A stretch of 64,000 bases of DNA from Cryobacterium soli (lineage in GTDB: Bacteria; Actinomycetota; Actinomycetes; Actinomycetales; Microbacteriaceae): positions 3,038,001 through 3,102,000 of the forward strand of contig NZ_CP030033.1 in assembly GCF_003611035.1 (NCBI RefSeq), given 5' to 3'. Shown here piece by piece: positions 1-8,603 of the stretch; position 1 is the stretch's first letter, and the number at the start of each line of letters is the position of its first letter. The position numbers and the translations under genes were made by a program. The notes beneath the pieces are model-generated. The model was given only the letters and a program-made list of their open reading frames with translations. It had not been told where the DNA came from and did not search any database.

Positions 1-301
1 CGCGACAGGCGTCGCAAAAGGTGCAGACCACGGCTGCCTCGTCGAAGGGCCGTATTCCCCGCTCGCCGATGTATCGGAACGTTCGGACATCGTCGCCGGC
101 AGCTTCTCGATCTGGCCGCTGGGCCGCTCCTGCGCCTGGGACAGGGCGGACGGCACGGGAACGGTTGTGGCTGGGCCGGGCTGGGGCGAGACGGTCTTCG
201 TCGTCGGCGCGCTCGGGGTGAGCGTCGTGGGCGTAGGGCTGCTGGCGACGCGGCGTGGCCGGGCGACCCGGCCGACCGAGCCAGGCTCGCCGGGTGACTG
301 A
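1..301 (+). CDS. C-terminal part of a membrane-anchored protein (5' partial)
   Basis: An open frame enters from the window edge (first full codon at position 2) and ends at TGA 299-301, giving the last 99 residues. The middle has a WPLGRSCAW motif followed by a Gly/Thr stretch. A single C-terminal membrane segment (FVVGALGVSVVGVGLL) follows, then a basic RRGRATR tail, so the end is probably cytoplasmic. I do not recognise a family with certainty. Codon composition and the TM plus positive tail make it a real coding end rather than a shadow. Function unknown. Confidence 0.6.
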   Translation, partial: ATGVAKGADHGCLVEGPYSPLADVSERSDIVAGSFSIWPLGRSCAWDRADGTGTVVAGPGWGETVFVVGALGVSVVGVGLLATRRGRATRPTEPGSPGD

Positions 302-601
302 ACCCTGGGCGATTGACATTGACGCAGGAGCCTGTGAGGCTCGACCTGAATCAATGTTCATCTTAATTTCCCGATTGGCCAGCAAATCTAGCCAGGAATG
401 ACGTCGTCTCGTCACACCCGGCCGGCACAGCCGAACCGATCGCGTCGGATGGCCGGCAGGGGAGCTACGAGCCACTCCTTACCTGGAGGGCCTTGCGCCA
501 TACCTACTTTTCAGTTGGGTGCCGACGGCAATTGTCATCACAATTGTCGGGCTCATCCGCTTCAAGCGCGCAGAACGAAGAAGTCGCTGAGGAGATCGAG
601 G
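302..601. other. Gene-free stretch
   Basis: No convincing coding frame on either strand. It holds the hairpin at 313-360 and two direct copies of CAATTGTC (529-536 and 541-548) spaced 12 bases start to start. Each contains the palindrome CAATTG, an arrangement that could be a regulator site, but no gene start is close enough to assign it. Confidence 0.4.
313..360 (+). terminator. Compound hairpin after the first gene
   Basis: A perfect 6-bp hairpin (GAGCCT-gtg-AGGCTC, 328-342) is nested between two near-complementary arms (TTGACATTGA and TCAATGTTCA) and followed by a T-rich TCTTAATTT stretch. It lies 12 bases after the stop at 301, so it is a plausible terminator. Confidence 0.45.
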
Positions 602-1330
602 TCAGCGCTCACTTATCGGACGCACCGTCGCGGCCAGCGCGGCGAGCACGTCGGCCGGGGTGGCCGCCATCTCGATGGAGGCGCGGAACGAGGGCTTCAT
701 CAGACTGCGGGACAGTTGGGCCAGCACCCGCAGGTGTTCGGTGCCGGCACCCGATTCGGGTACCGCGATCATGAAGATCAGGTGGGCCGGCGCCTCGTCG
801 AGCGAGTTCCAGTCCACGCCGTTGCGGCTGCGGGCGAAGGCGAGCACCGGGCAGGTGGCGGCGTCGGTGGTCGCGTGCGGGATGGCGATGCCGTCACCGA
901 TCCCGGTGGTGCTGATGAGCTCACGCTCAAGCGCGGCGCGCACCACGGCGTCCTCATCGACGACGCGGCCGGTCGCGGCCATGAGCCGGGCGAGCCGACG
1001 GATGACGGCGTCCCGGTCGGCGTCGTCGACATCGAGCACGATGGTGCGGTCGTCGATGTAGTCCAGCACGGTCTTCGGGTGCACCTCCCCAGCAGCCGCG
1101 GCGTCCGGTGCACCGCCCGCAGCAGCGCCCGCCGCACCGGCAGCGCCCGCAGGCTCCCCGGAATCCGCGGTAACGATCTCGCGGGCGTCGGCCGTCGTCG
1201 CGGCGACACCTTCGTCATCCGCGGACCGGCTCTTGCGCACCCAGCGCGCGATGAACAGCACCACCACGAGCACAACGACAAGTACGACGATGACAAGCGC
1301 GGTGGAGGCGTCAGCAGGGATCGCGGGCAT
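602..1330 (-). CDS. Membrane-tethered PTS EIIA (fructose/mannitol type) domain protein
   Basis: 242 residues. A single strongly hydrophobic segment at about 11-29 is followed by a basic RWVRK stop-transfer, an Ala/Gly/Pro-rich linker (about 40-82), and a complete PTS EIIA type-2 domain (about 85-240). The phosphorylatable histidine is H152 in GIAIPHAT, the classic EIIA-Fru/Ntr active site. EIIA normally passes phosphate from HPr to EIIB and is soluble or fused to PTS partners. Here no EIIB, EIIC or HPr lies nearby and the domain is anchored to the membrane, which suggests a regulatory rather than transport role (inference). ATG 1330 has a GAAGGGA Shine-Dalgarno about 10 bases upstream. It lies downstream of the sulfatase on the same strand but behind a strong hairpin. 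Confidence 0.8.
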   Translation of the reverse strand: MPAIPADASTALVIVVLVVVLVVVLFIARWVRKSRSADDEGVAATTADAREIVTADSGEPAGAAGAAGAAAGGAPDAAAAGEVHPKTVLDYIDDRTIVLDVDDADRDAVIRRLARLMAATGRVVDEDAVVRAALERELISTTGIGDGIAIPHATTDAATCPVLAFARSRNGVDWNSLDEAPAHLIFMIAVPESGAGTEHLRVLAQLSRSLMKPSFRASIEMAATPADVLAALAATVRPISER

Positions 1331-1432
1331 GGTGCGGTGTCCCTTCAGACGTGGCCGGGCGGCGGCTGGCCCGAGGGCCGTGGCGCGGCTGCCATCCGGG
1401 CGACGGATGCGGCAGCCTGCCCAGCGTACAGT

Positions 1433-1477
1433 CTGCCCCTGGCAGGGCCGAGTGACTTTCGGCCCTGCCAGAGGCAG
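1433..1477 (-). terminator. Long hairpin after the sulfatase gene
   Basis: Arms 1433-1451 and 1459-1477 pair over 19 bp with one mismatch around a 7-base loop. It starts 29 bases past the sulfatase stop. There is no U-run, as is usual for actinobacterial terminators. Confidence 0.7.
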
Positions 1478-1505
1478 AGCACCCGCCCGGGCATCCGCCG
1501 TCGGG

Positions 1506-3860
1506 CTACTCCCTCATCAGCATCGCCTGGGCCTCGCGCTCGAGGTCCACATACGGTTCGCCGCTCACGTCGACGGCCACCCGGTGGATGGTGCCGCCCG
1601 TGAACGTCCACGGCGCGGTGCCGGCGTACCCGGTGACGGCCTCGCCGCTGTCCCGCCCCACGCTGAGGCCCTCGCCCGCGATGGAGAACTTGGCCGGTTG
1701 CGTCTTGATACGCCCCTCACCCACCTTCGTGTCGCCGTAGTACAGGCTCAGGATGCCCGTGGCCACGTGCGGCGGGTCCTCGCCGTCCTTGTCGAAGGAG
1801 GCCGACAGGATCAGGTTCTCACCGAGCGGCAGGTCGACGTCCGCGTCGATCATCTGCTCGAACAGGCCCACGAAGTTGTTCACGTAGTGCAGCCGGTTGT
1901 CGGCCACATAGAGGGCGTGGCCGCCGAACCGGGAGCCCTGCGCGTAGAGCACCCCCTCGGCGCCGGGCGCGGGCAGGTCGACGAGCGCCCCGATCACGAA
2001 CGACCGGTTGCGCAGGTTCACCGCCTGGGACTCGGGCACCTCCGCGGTGTTCGGGTAGTAGACATACCGGTTGCGCGGAGGGGAGAGCACCGGCCTCGGG
2101 GTGACGGAGATTTCGAACGCCGACCTGTCGTCCAGGGGGAACGCCCCGTTCGCGCCGGCCTCGGCGAACCACAGGTTCTCCAGTTCACGCACCTTTTCCG
2201 GATACTCGGCCGCCAGGTTGTGCAGCTCGCCGCGGTCCACATCGGTGTGGTAAAGCTCCCACTCGTCCTCGTTGAAGTGACTCCAGCCGCTCAGAGTAGG
2301 GTGCGTCGTGATGGCCTTCCACCCGTCGTGCCAGACCGCGCGGGAACCCAGCATCGAGTAGAACTGGGTGCGGCGGGTGGTCGGGGCGTCGGCATCCGCG
2401 AAGCCGTAGCGCATGCTGACGCCGTCGATGTGGCTCTGCACGTGCCCCTTGAGGCGTTCGGGCGCATGCACGCCGAGCACGTCAAGGATGGTCGGCACAA
2501 TGTCGACGGCATGGTGGTACTGCTCGCGTAGCTCGCCGCGGGCGGGCATCCCGGCCGGCCAGGAGATCACGCAGGGGTCGCAAGTGCCGCCGTTGAACTC
2601 GTAGCGCTTCCACATCTTGAACGGGGTGTTGAACGCCATGGCCCAGCCGTTCGGATAGTGGTTGTAGGTAGCGGTGGTGCCGAGCTGGTCGAGCATGGAG
2701 AGGTTGTCGGCCATCTCGTCGGGGATGCCGTTGGCGAACTTCATCTCGTTGACCGAGCCGTTCGGACCGCCCTCGCCGCTGGCGCCGTTGTCTGAAACCA
2801 CGATGACCAGGGTGTTCTCGCGCTCGCCGAGCTCGTCGAGGTAGTCGAGCAGCCGGCCGATCTGGTGGTCTGCGTGCGAGAGGAAGCCCGCGTAGACCTC
2901 GGCCATGCGGGCGAAGAGGCGCTGCTCGTCGGCGGAGAGTGAGTCCCACGGGCGGGTGAGGTCCATCAGCGGGAATGGCTGGCCATCGGGGCCGGAGCGG
3001 GTTTCCGGCGTGCCGAGCGGGTTCAACGGCGGCAGCTCCGTGTCGGCCGGCACGATGCCCATCTCCTTCTGCCTGGCCAAGGTCTCTTCCCGGATCGCCT
3101 CGTAACCCATGTCGAACCGGCCCCGGTACTTGTCGGCCCACTCCTTGGGCGCGTGGTGCGGCGCGTGCGCGGCTCCGGGGGCGTAGTAGAGGAAGAACGG
3201 CTTCTCCGGGGCGATCACCTTGGAGTCCTTGATGAACTCGATGGCCTTGTCGGTGATGTCGACCGAGAAGTGATAACCGTCCTCGGGAAGCGCGGGCTGG
3301 TCGACCGGGTGGTTGTCGTAGACCAGCTCGGGGTACCACTGGTTGGTCTCAGCACCGAGGAAGCCGTACCAGCGTTCGAAGCCGCGCCCGGTGGGCCAGT
3401 TGCGCCGAGTGGAGGCCACGTTCATCTCGTCGTCGGGGCAGAGATGCCACTTGCCCACCATGTAGGTGTTCCAGCCGAGTTCGCCCAGGATCTCTGGCAG
3501 CATCCCGTTCTCCGGCGGGATGGTGCCGCTCGCGTTCGGGAACCCGATAGCGGCCTCGGTGATGCAGGCCATGCTGTTGCGGGTGTGGTTGCGCCCGGTG
3601 AGCAGGCACGAGCGGGTGGGTGAGCAGAGCGCCGTCGTGTGCCACTGGGTGTAGCGCACCCCGGCATCCGCAACCCGGTCGATGTTCGGGGTCAGGATCG
3701 GCCCGCCGTAACCGGACATGGCCGAGAATCCCACGTCGTCGAGCACGATGTAAACCACATTGGGGGATCCGGCGGGGGCCTTGGGCGGTTCGAACGGCGC
3801 CCAGTCCGGCTCCGAATCGCGGATGTCGACGTTGATGATGCCTCTGAACGGTACGGGCAT
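1506..3860 (-). CDS. Type I (formylglycine) arylsulfatase
   Basis: 784 residues from ATG 3860, chosen over the upstream ATG at 3923 because GGAG lies 8 bases before it. It hydrolyses sulfate esters; the natural substrate is unknown. The N-terminus has the metal-binding pair D41-D42 (VLDDVGF) and the sulfatase signature C79-S-P-T-R, whose cysteine is oxidised to formylglycine. Further metal and active-site elements follow (GKWH, SDNGASGEGG). Length is normal for large actinobacterial arylsulfatases. There is no Sec signal peptide, so it is probably cytoplasmic. The gene directly follows the formylglycine-generating enzyme (133-base gap, same strand), its maturase. Confidence 0.93.
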   Translation of the reverse strand: MPVPFRGIINVDIRDSEPDWAPFEPPKAPAGSPNVVYIVLDDVGFSAMSGYGGPILTPNIDRVADAGVRYTQWHTTALCSPTRSCLLTGRNHTRNSMACITEAAIGFPNASGTIPPENGMLPEILGELGWNTYMVGKWHLCPDDEMNVASTRRNWPTGRGFERWYGFLGAETNQWYPELVYDNHPVDQPALPEDGYHFSVDITDKAIEFIKDSKVIAPEKPFFLYYAPGAAHAPHHAPKEWADKYRGRFDMGYEAIREETLARQKEMGIVPADTELPPLNPLGTPETRSGPDGQPFPLMDLTRPWDSLSADEQRLFARMAEVYAGFLSHADHQIGRLLDYLDELGERENTLVIVVSDNGASGEGGPNGSVNEMKFANGIPDEMADNLSMLDQLGTTATYNHYPNGWAMAFNTPFKMWKRYEFNGGTCDPCVISWPAGMPARGELREQYHHAVDIVPTILDVLGVHAPERLKGHVQSHIDGVSMRYGFADADAPTTRRTQFYSMLGSRAVWHDGWKAITTHPTLSGWSHFNEDEWELYHTDVDRGELHNLAAEYPEKVRELENLWFAEAGANGAFPLDDRSAFEISVTPRPVLSPPRNRYVYYPNTAEVPESQAVNLRNRSFVIGALVDLPAPGAEGVLYAQGSRFGGHALYVADNRLHYVNNFVGLFEQMIDADVDLPLGENLILSASFDKDGEDPPHVATGILSLYYGDTKVGEGRIKTQPAKFSIAGEGLSVGRDSGEAVTGYAGTAPWTFTGGTIHRVAVDVSGEPYVDLEREAQAMLMRE

Positions 3861-3993
3861 GGGGTTCTCCGTTTCACAGCGGATGTTCACGATGGAGGGA
3901 GCCGCCCCACGAAGGGCCCACACGTCGGCGGACGCCGACGCGAGCGACTGTATATCCGCTCTCGCCCCTCTTCAAGGCGGCGGCGACGGATGC

Positions 3994-4971
3994 TCAGGCC
4001 AGCGCGACTGTGCGGAAGCCCACGTTGCCGGCAGCCGAGTCGGCGGTGTTCGAGGCCCGGGCCGAGTTGCGGTACCGGTTGCAGTAGGAGTCGTGGCAGA
4101 GGTACGAGCCGCCCCGCATCGAGCGTTGCTCCCCGCTGGCGGGCCCGGCCGGGTTGTGGGCGGGGGAGGCGGCGTAGTAGCCCTCGACCCACCAGTCGGC
4201 GCACCACTCCCAGACATTGCCGACGCTCTGCCACAGCCCGTACCCATTCGGCTCGAACTCGCGCACGGGAGCGGTGGTCAGCCAGCCGTCCGCCAGGGTG
4301 TTCACCGCGGGAAACCGGCCCTGCCAGATGTTGCAGCGCTGTCCCTCGTCCCACTCGTCGCCCCAGGGATACCGGGCGCCGGCCAGGCCGCCGCGAGCCG
4401 CGCACTCCCATTCGGCCTCGGTGGGCAGCCGTCGGCCGGCCCAGGCGCAGTAGGCCCGCGCGTCGTTCCAGCTCACCTGCACCACCGGATGCTCAGCCAA
4501 CCCGGCCAACGACGAGAGCGGCCCGGCCGGATGAGCCCAGTCGGCGCCGCGCACGCCCAACCACCACGGGGTCTGCGGCGGCTGCCCCACCACATCGTCA
4601 AGGTCGGCCGCCAGCGCCAGGTGGAACACCGCCGAATAGCCGAACACCTCCGACTCGGTGCGGTACCCGGTGTCGGCGATGAACCGGGCGAAGGCGGAGT
4701 TGGTGACCGTGGTCGCATCGATCGAGAAGGCATCCACCCACACCTCGTGCACGGGCGTCTCGCCGTCGCCGGGGTTGCCCGCGCCGTCGGCGTCACCCAT
4801 CCGGAAGGCCTGGCCGGGCACGGCCGCCTGCTCGATATCGTGCCGGCTACCGGTCGACGTCGCGGCGTCCACAGGCGCGACCTCGCTGTCGCCCCGTGCC
4901 TTGTCGGCGACGGATGCGTCGACGAATATGTCGTGTGTGGGAGCGCAACAGCCGTGCCCTTCGATCGTCAC
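3994..4971 (-). CDS. Formylglycine-generating enzyme (SUMF1/FGE family)
   Basis: 325 residues. It oxidises the sulfatase active-site cysteine to formylglycine, using copper and O2. FGE hallmarks are seen throughout: GDGETPVHEVWVD near the N-terminus, PVVQVSWNDARAYCAW and RLPTEAEWE in the middle, and a C-terminal RGGSYLCHDSYCNRYRN block. The two cysteines of that block (C292 and C297, five residues apart) match the copper-binding pair of known bacterial FGEs. The start is GTG 4971, supported by a TAGGGT -10 hexamer at exactly -12 to -7 (leaderless). It is co-oriented with the sulfatase downstream, a dedicated enzyme-maturase pair. Confidence 0.94.
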   Translation of the reverse strand: MTIEGHGCCAPTHDIFVDASVADKARGDSEVAPVDAATSTGSRHDIEQAAVPGQAFRMGDADGAGNPGDGETPVHEVWVDAFSIDATTVTNSAFARFIADTGYRTESEVFGYSAVFHLALAADLDDVVGQPPQTPWWLGVRGADWAHPAGPLSSLAGLAEHPVVQVSWNDARAYCAWAGRRLPTEAEWECAARGGLAGARYPWGDEWDEGQRCNIWQGRFPAVNTLADGWLTTAPVREFEPNGYGLWQSVGNVWEWCADWWVEGYYAASPAHNPAGPASGEQRSMRGGSYLCHDSYCNRYRNSARASNTADSAAGNVGFRTVALA

Positions 4972-4977
4972 GCACAG

Positions 4978-4983
4978 ACCCTA
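4978..4983 (-). promoter_or_regulatory. Leaderless -10 element (TAGGGT) of the FGE gene
   Basis: TAGGGT on the minus strand, 12 bases before the GTG start, with no Shine-Dalgarno between them. The spacing is that of actinobacterial leaderless promoters. Confidence 0.6.
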
Positions 4984-5148
4984 GCGCGCTACCCCGATGA
5001 CGACGACCCTGCTCCCCGTCGGTGCCCGACCGGCCCGTTCGGCCCGCCCGTGGATAGCGAGGTGCCCGTGAAAGGCTCCCGACACGCCGGTCGAGCCGGT
5101 CGACGCTGTGCTGGGCCTGTCGTCGTAGACGACGGTGACTACCTCGTC

Positions 5149-5168
5149 GGTCGAGGTTGTCGAGACCC
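5149..5168 (+). repeat. Partial copy of the GGTCGAGCTTGTCGAGACC repeat
   Basis: GGTCGAGGTTGTCGAGACC differs by one base from the left arm of the inverted repeat at 35474-35547. It lies between the HNH and FGE genes, with related GGTCGAGCCGGTCGACG just upstream (about 5089-5105). Confidence 0.5.
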
Positions 5169-5183
5169 GATGAGGTGCCGGGG

Positions 5184-7115
5184 TTACGTGCTGCTCGGCG
5201 GGTGGTGGCTGGGCATCTCGATGAGTGTTTGGCCGGGGTCGATGGTGGCGGGTGGGCGCAGCCAGTAGGTGCCGGTGTTCTCGAGGATTTGCCAGCCTTG
5301 GTTGTGGAGCAGCATGTGGTGGGCGTGGCAGAGCAGGATGCCCTGGTTGATGTCGGTGCGGCCGTGGTCGCGTTTCCAGTGTTGGATGTGGTGGGCTTCG
5401 GTGAAGGCGGGTGGTCGGTCGCAGCCGGGCCAGCGGCAGCCGCCGTCGCGGGCGGCGAGGGCGCGGCGTTGGGCCCGGTTGAAGAGGCGTTGTTCGTGGC
5501 CGACGTTCAGGGGCCGGCCCAGGTCATCGACGGTGATCTGGATGGTGGCCGAGTCGCAGATGAGGCGTTCGATGGTTTCTTGGGAGACGGGTGCGGTGTT
5601 GCCTTCGAGGTAGCCGTGGCCGGGTTGTCCGGGTTCGCAGACCAGGATGTTGTCGGCGTCGCGGAGGAATCCCGGCGGGAACGGGCTGTCCGGCGGGCAG
5701 GGCCCGGTGGATTCCGCCATCCCGGGTGGTCGAGGCTGCCCGGTGGACCCGGTGGACCCGGTGGACCCGGTGGACCCGCTGGATCCGGTGGACCCGGTGG
5801 ATCCGGTGAACCAGGTGGTACCGGTGGTCTGGGTGGTGTCGCCGGCCGGGTTCGGGGTGGCGGGGGTGCCGCTGGTCGGGTTTTCGATGGCTGCGGGCCG
5901 GTCGGTCGGGGCTTCTGTGGCTGCGGGCCGGTCGGCCGGGGTTTCTGTGGCTGCGGGGCGGGCTGCGGGGGCGCGGGTGGTGAGGATCTGCACGGTGGGG
6001 CGGCGGCCGCCGAGCATCTCGTTCGGGTTGATGGTGGTGCCGGCCTCGATCAGGTCGATGAAGCCGTCGCAGGTGATCTGTTCGGTGCTGCGGGGGTCGT
6101 TCTGGACGCGTTTGGCCCAGGCGGCGCGTTCGGTGTCGACGAAGCGCACGCCGCCGCGGCGGGGGCTGGTGAGGCTGTCGAAGGTGGCCTTGATGAATTC
6201 GCCCTGTTCCGGTGGGAACAATCCGTCGACCCGCACCTGGCCGGTGTTCAGGGTCCAGATGCGCAGGTAGCGGTCGTCCCAGGCTTTCTGTTCCCGCACC
6301 CGGATGCCGGCTTCGTCGAGGCTGTCGCGGGTCTGCCGGGCGCGTTTGAGGAGTTGGTCCACGTTCATCGTCCCGGCGTCGGCGAGTAACCCCTCCAGGG
6401 CGTCGGCGAGGACCGGTGCGGTGACGACGGTGTCGATGTCGCCCAGGCCGGTGCGGATCGCGTGGGCGGCATCGACGGAGAGGGTACCGGCGTTCACCGC
6501 GCGGCTGATCGGCGCGTGCCACGGCGCCGGCAGCAGGGGAGTGGCCGGTTCGAGCGCGTCCGCGTCGGGGCCAAGGGCGGGGTCGAGGGCCGTGTCGGCG
6601 AGCTGGCGGGCTGCCTCAGCTTCGGCTTCGGCGGCCTGTATCTCGGCGGCTTCGGCCTCGGCGAGCATCTGGCCGACGCCGACGAGTTTGCGGGACTCGA
6701 CCTTGCTCGCACCGGTCAACTCCTGGATCAGGGCTTCGGGGGAGAGGAAGCCCTGCTTCTTCGCCAAGCCCGCCTGGCCCAGCTCCCACCGGGACCGGTG
6801 AGCGAGGGTCTTCGCCATCCACGCTTTGCGGGTGTCCAACTCGCGTTGGGCGCGGGCGAGGGTCTGCTGCCCGGCCAACACGTCGGCATCCGACAGGGCG
6901 TCGTAATCGGCACTCGAACAGCCCAACCGGGCCACATTCGCCGCCGCGACCACGAGGCCGTCGCCACCGCCCACAGCAGCATCGACAGCCCCTTCGACAG
7001 CGATCGCAGCACCCCGGTCAGTGGTCCCTGCAGCAGCACCCGTTGCGGCACGAAAATCACCGTCGGGAGGGTTCCCGACGGTGAACGTGTCTGCGATGCT
7101 CGACCGGATTGCCAT
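5184..7115 (-). CDS. DUF222 / HNH endonuclease domain protein (13E12-repeat family)
   Basis: 643 residues. An N-terminal DUF222 region (about 80-390) precedes a low-complexity linker and a C-terminal HNH domain (about 550-625) with CRWPGCDRPP, EAHHIQHW and NGILLCHAHH-type elements (here NQGILLCHAHH). The cysteine pairs and histidines match a zinc-stabilised HNH nuclease. The linker holds two tandem repeats: PADRPAATE-like units and a TGS/TGS run. This family is abundant in actinobacteria, often in several copies; its role is unknown and a mobile-DNA or repair function is only conjecture. ATG 7115 has TAGATT at -12 to -7 and no Shine-Dalgarno, so it is probably leaderless. Confidence 0.88.
   Translation of the reverse strand: MAIRSSIADTFTVGNPPDGDFRAATGAAAGTTDRGAAIAVEGAVDAAVGGGDGLVVAAANVARLGCSSADYDALSDADVLAGQQTLARAQRELDTRKAWMAKTLAHRSRWELGQAGLAKKQGFLSPEALIQELTGASKVESRKLVGVGQMLAEAEAAEIQAAEAEAEAARQLADTALDPALGPDADALEPATPLLPAPWHAPISRAVNAGTLSVDAAHAIRTGLGDIDTVVTAPVLADALEGLLADAGTMNVDQLLKRARQTRDSLDEAGIRVREQKAWDDRYLRIWTLNTGQVRVDGLFPPEQGEFIKATFDSLTSPRRGGVRFVDTERAAWAKRVQNDPRSTEQITCDGFIDLIEAGTTINPNEMLGGRRPTVQILTTRAPAARPAATETPADRPAATEAPTDRPAAIENPTSGTPATPNPAGDTTQTTGTTWFTGSTGSTGSSGSTGSTGSTGSTGQPRPPGMAESTGPCPPDSPFPPGFLRDADNILVCEPGQPGHGYLEGNTAPVSQETIERLICDSATIQITVDDLGRPLNVGHEQRLFNRAQRRALAARDGGCRWPGCDRPPAFTEAHHIQHWKRDHGRTDINQGILLCHAHHMLLHNQGWQILENTGTYWLRPPATIDPGQTLIEMPSHHPPSST
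5741..5815 (-). repeat. 9-bp in-frame tandem repeat inside the HNH gene
   Basis: About eight units of GGTGGACCC (plus-strand reading) with minor variants, encoding the Gly-Ser-Thr run of the linker. The unit is three codons, so copy-number change alters linker length without a frameshift. Confidence 0.85.
5887..5970 (-). repeat. 30-bp in-frame repeat inside the HNH gene
   Basis: Nearly three units beginning TGGCTGCGGG with a 30-base period, encoding the (T/A)-D-R-P-A-A-T-E repeats of the linker. Confidence 0.75.
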
Positions 7116-7121
7116 GCCCCG

Positions 7122-7127
7122 AATCTA
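7122..7127 (-). promoter_or_regulatory. Leaderless -10 element (TAGATT) of the HNH gene
   Basis: TAGATT on the minus strand at -12 to -7 from ATG 7115. Confidence 0.5.
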
Positions 7128-7430
7128 GCCCGATATCGCATCCTTGTGTGAGCAAAACTCAACGTGTGGATAAGTTTTTTGGGGCCCCGATCCCAGTCCT
7201 GGTGTGGCGCGCCAGCACCACAGTCACGCACATCCGTGAACCCGGTCCAGCATGTGCATAACTCCTTCAATTTTCCTCTTACCGAGCCGAGGGCCCCGGA
7301 GTTCCTCGCCCGGATTCCCCGGGCGGCTACGAGCGCAGGAGTTAGGCATCACCAGAAGTGTGGGGCGAAATTTCCGCCGGGGAAGAACCGAGCCCTGATC
7401 ACGGCGCGAGGAACGTGGAGGATTCGGGGT
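7128..7430. other. Divergent intergenic region, HNH / moaA
   Basis: No gene seen. It includes an AT-richer stretch (GTGTGGATAAGTTTTTTGG near 7161-7180) close to the HNH promoter and GC-rich DNA before moaA. I see no molybdenum-cofactor riboswitch fold. Confidence 0.4.
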
Positions 7431-7436
7431 TAGGGT
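7431..7436 (+). promoter_or_regulatory. Leaderless -10 element (TAGGGT) of moaA
   Basis: TAGGGT at -12 to -7 from GTG 7443; it fixes the start codon in the absence of a Shine-Dalgarno. Confidence 0.6.
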
Positions 7437-7442
7437 CGATAC

Positions 7443-8558
7443 GTGTCCGGTACACCGCTCCCCGTACCCTTCGTCAGGCTTCAGGCCGGTGAAGTGCCGG
7501 CTTTGCCTGCCCCGCACACGGATGCGCCGCTCGTCGACACCCTCAACCGGCCGCTGCACGACCTGCGCCTCTCCGTCACCGACCGGTGCAACTTCCGCTG
7601 CGTGTACTGCATGCCCAAGGAGGTCTTCGGCAAGGACTTCGCTTTCATGCCGCGCGACGAGATGCTCTCGTTCGAGGAGATGACCCGTCTGGCCCGCATC
7701 TCGGTGGCGCACGGCGTGGAGAAGATCCGGCTCACCGGCGGCGAGCCGCTGCTGCGGAAGGGCCTCGAAGAACTCATCGCGATGCTAGCCGAACTGCGCA
7801 CGCCGGCCGGCCGGCCGGTCGACATCGCCCTCACCACCAACGGTTCGGCCCTGGCGATGAAGGCGCAGGCGCTCAAGGACGCCGGCCTCAAGCGGGTGAC
7901 CGTGTCCCTCGACTCGCTCGATGACACGACCTTCCGCGCCATGAACGACGTCAACTTCCCGGTCGCCCGCATCCTGGCCGGCCTCGACGCCGCGCACGCC
8001 GTGGGCCTCGGCCCGATCAAGATCAACATGGTGGTCAAGCGCGGCCAGAACGACCACGACATCGTCAACATGGCCCGCTACTTCAAGGGGACCCCCTACA
8101 TCCTGCGCTTCATCGAGTTCATGGACGTGGGCACGAGCAACGGCTGGGACATGGCCGCCGTGCTGCCGTCCAGCGAGGTGCGCGACCGCATCCACGCCGA
8201 ACTGCCGCTCGAAGAAGTGGCCCCCAACTACACCGGCGAGACCAGTCGGCGCTGGCGCTACCTCGACGGCGAGGGCGAGATCGGCCTCATCTCCAGCGTC
8301 ACCCAGTCGTTCTGCCACACCTGCTCGCGCGCCCGCGTCTCCACCGACGGCAAGCTCTTCACCTGCCTGTTCGCCAGCGAGGGCCACGACCTGCGCGCGC
8401 TGCTCCGCGACGGCAGCACCGACGAGCACCTCTCCGCCGCCATGGGCGCCATCTGGCGCCAGCGCACCGACCGCGCCTCGCAGCTGCGCAGCGCCCAGAC
8501 CGGCGCGGTGCGCTCCTCCGGCCGCAAGAAGATCGAGATGTCCTACATCGGCGGATGA
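7443..8558 (+). CDS. moaA: GTP 3',8-cyclase MoaA (molybdenum cofactor biosynthesis)
   Basis: 371 residues, GTG start. This radical SAM enzyme performs the first step of molybdopterin synthesis, converting GTP to 3',8-cyclo-GTP. The N-terminal [4Fe-4S] ligands are C49, C53 and C56 in [11 protein letters not shown]. The C-terminal cluster ligands sit in [10 protein letters not shown]...TCLF, and the protein ends in the conserved Gly-Gly tail (SYIGG) required by this family. No other moa genes are adjacent. Its position next to a nitrite-reductase region fits nitrate/nitrite respiration, where a molybdoenzyme would be needed, but no nitrate reductase is visible here. Confidence 0.97.
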   Translation: MSGTPLPVPFVRLQAGEVPALPAPHTDAPLVDTLNRPLHDLRLSVTDRCNFRCVYCMPKEVFGKDFAFMPRDEMLSFEEMTRLARISVAHGVEKIRLTGGEPLLRKGLEELIAMLAELRTPAGRPVDIALTTNGSALAMKAQALKDAGLKRVTVSLDSLDDTTFRAMNDVNFPVARILAGLDAAHAVGLGPIKINMVVKRGQNDHDIVNMARYFKGTPYILRFIEFMDVGTSNGWDMAAVLPSSEVRDRIHAELPLEEVAPNYTGETSRRWRYLDGEGEIGLISSVTQSFCHTCSRARVSTDGKLFTCLFASEGHDLRALLRDGSTDEHLSAAMGAIWRQRTDRASQLRSAQTGAVRSSGRKKIEMSYIGG

Positions 8559-8591
8559 GCATAGCCCCGCCAGCATTTAAACGCACGCTGC

Positions 8592-8597
8592 TACTCT
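8592..8597 (+). promoter_or_regulatory. Leaderless -10 element (TACTCT)
   Basis: TACTCT at -12 to -7 from ATG 8604; no Shine-Dalgarno present. Confidence 0.55.
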
Positions 8598-8603
8598 AAA
8601 ATC

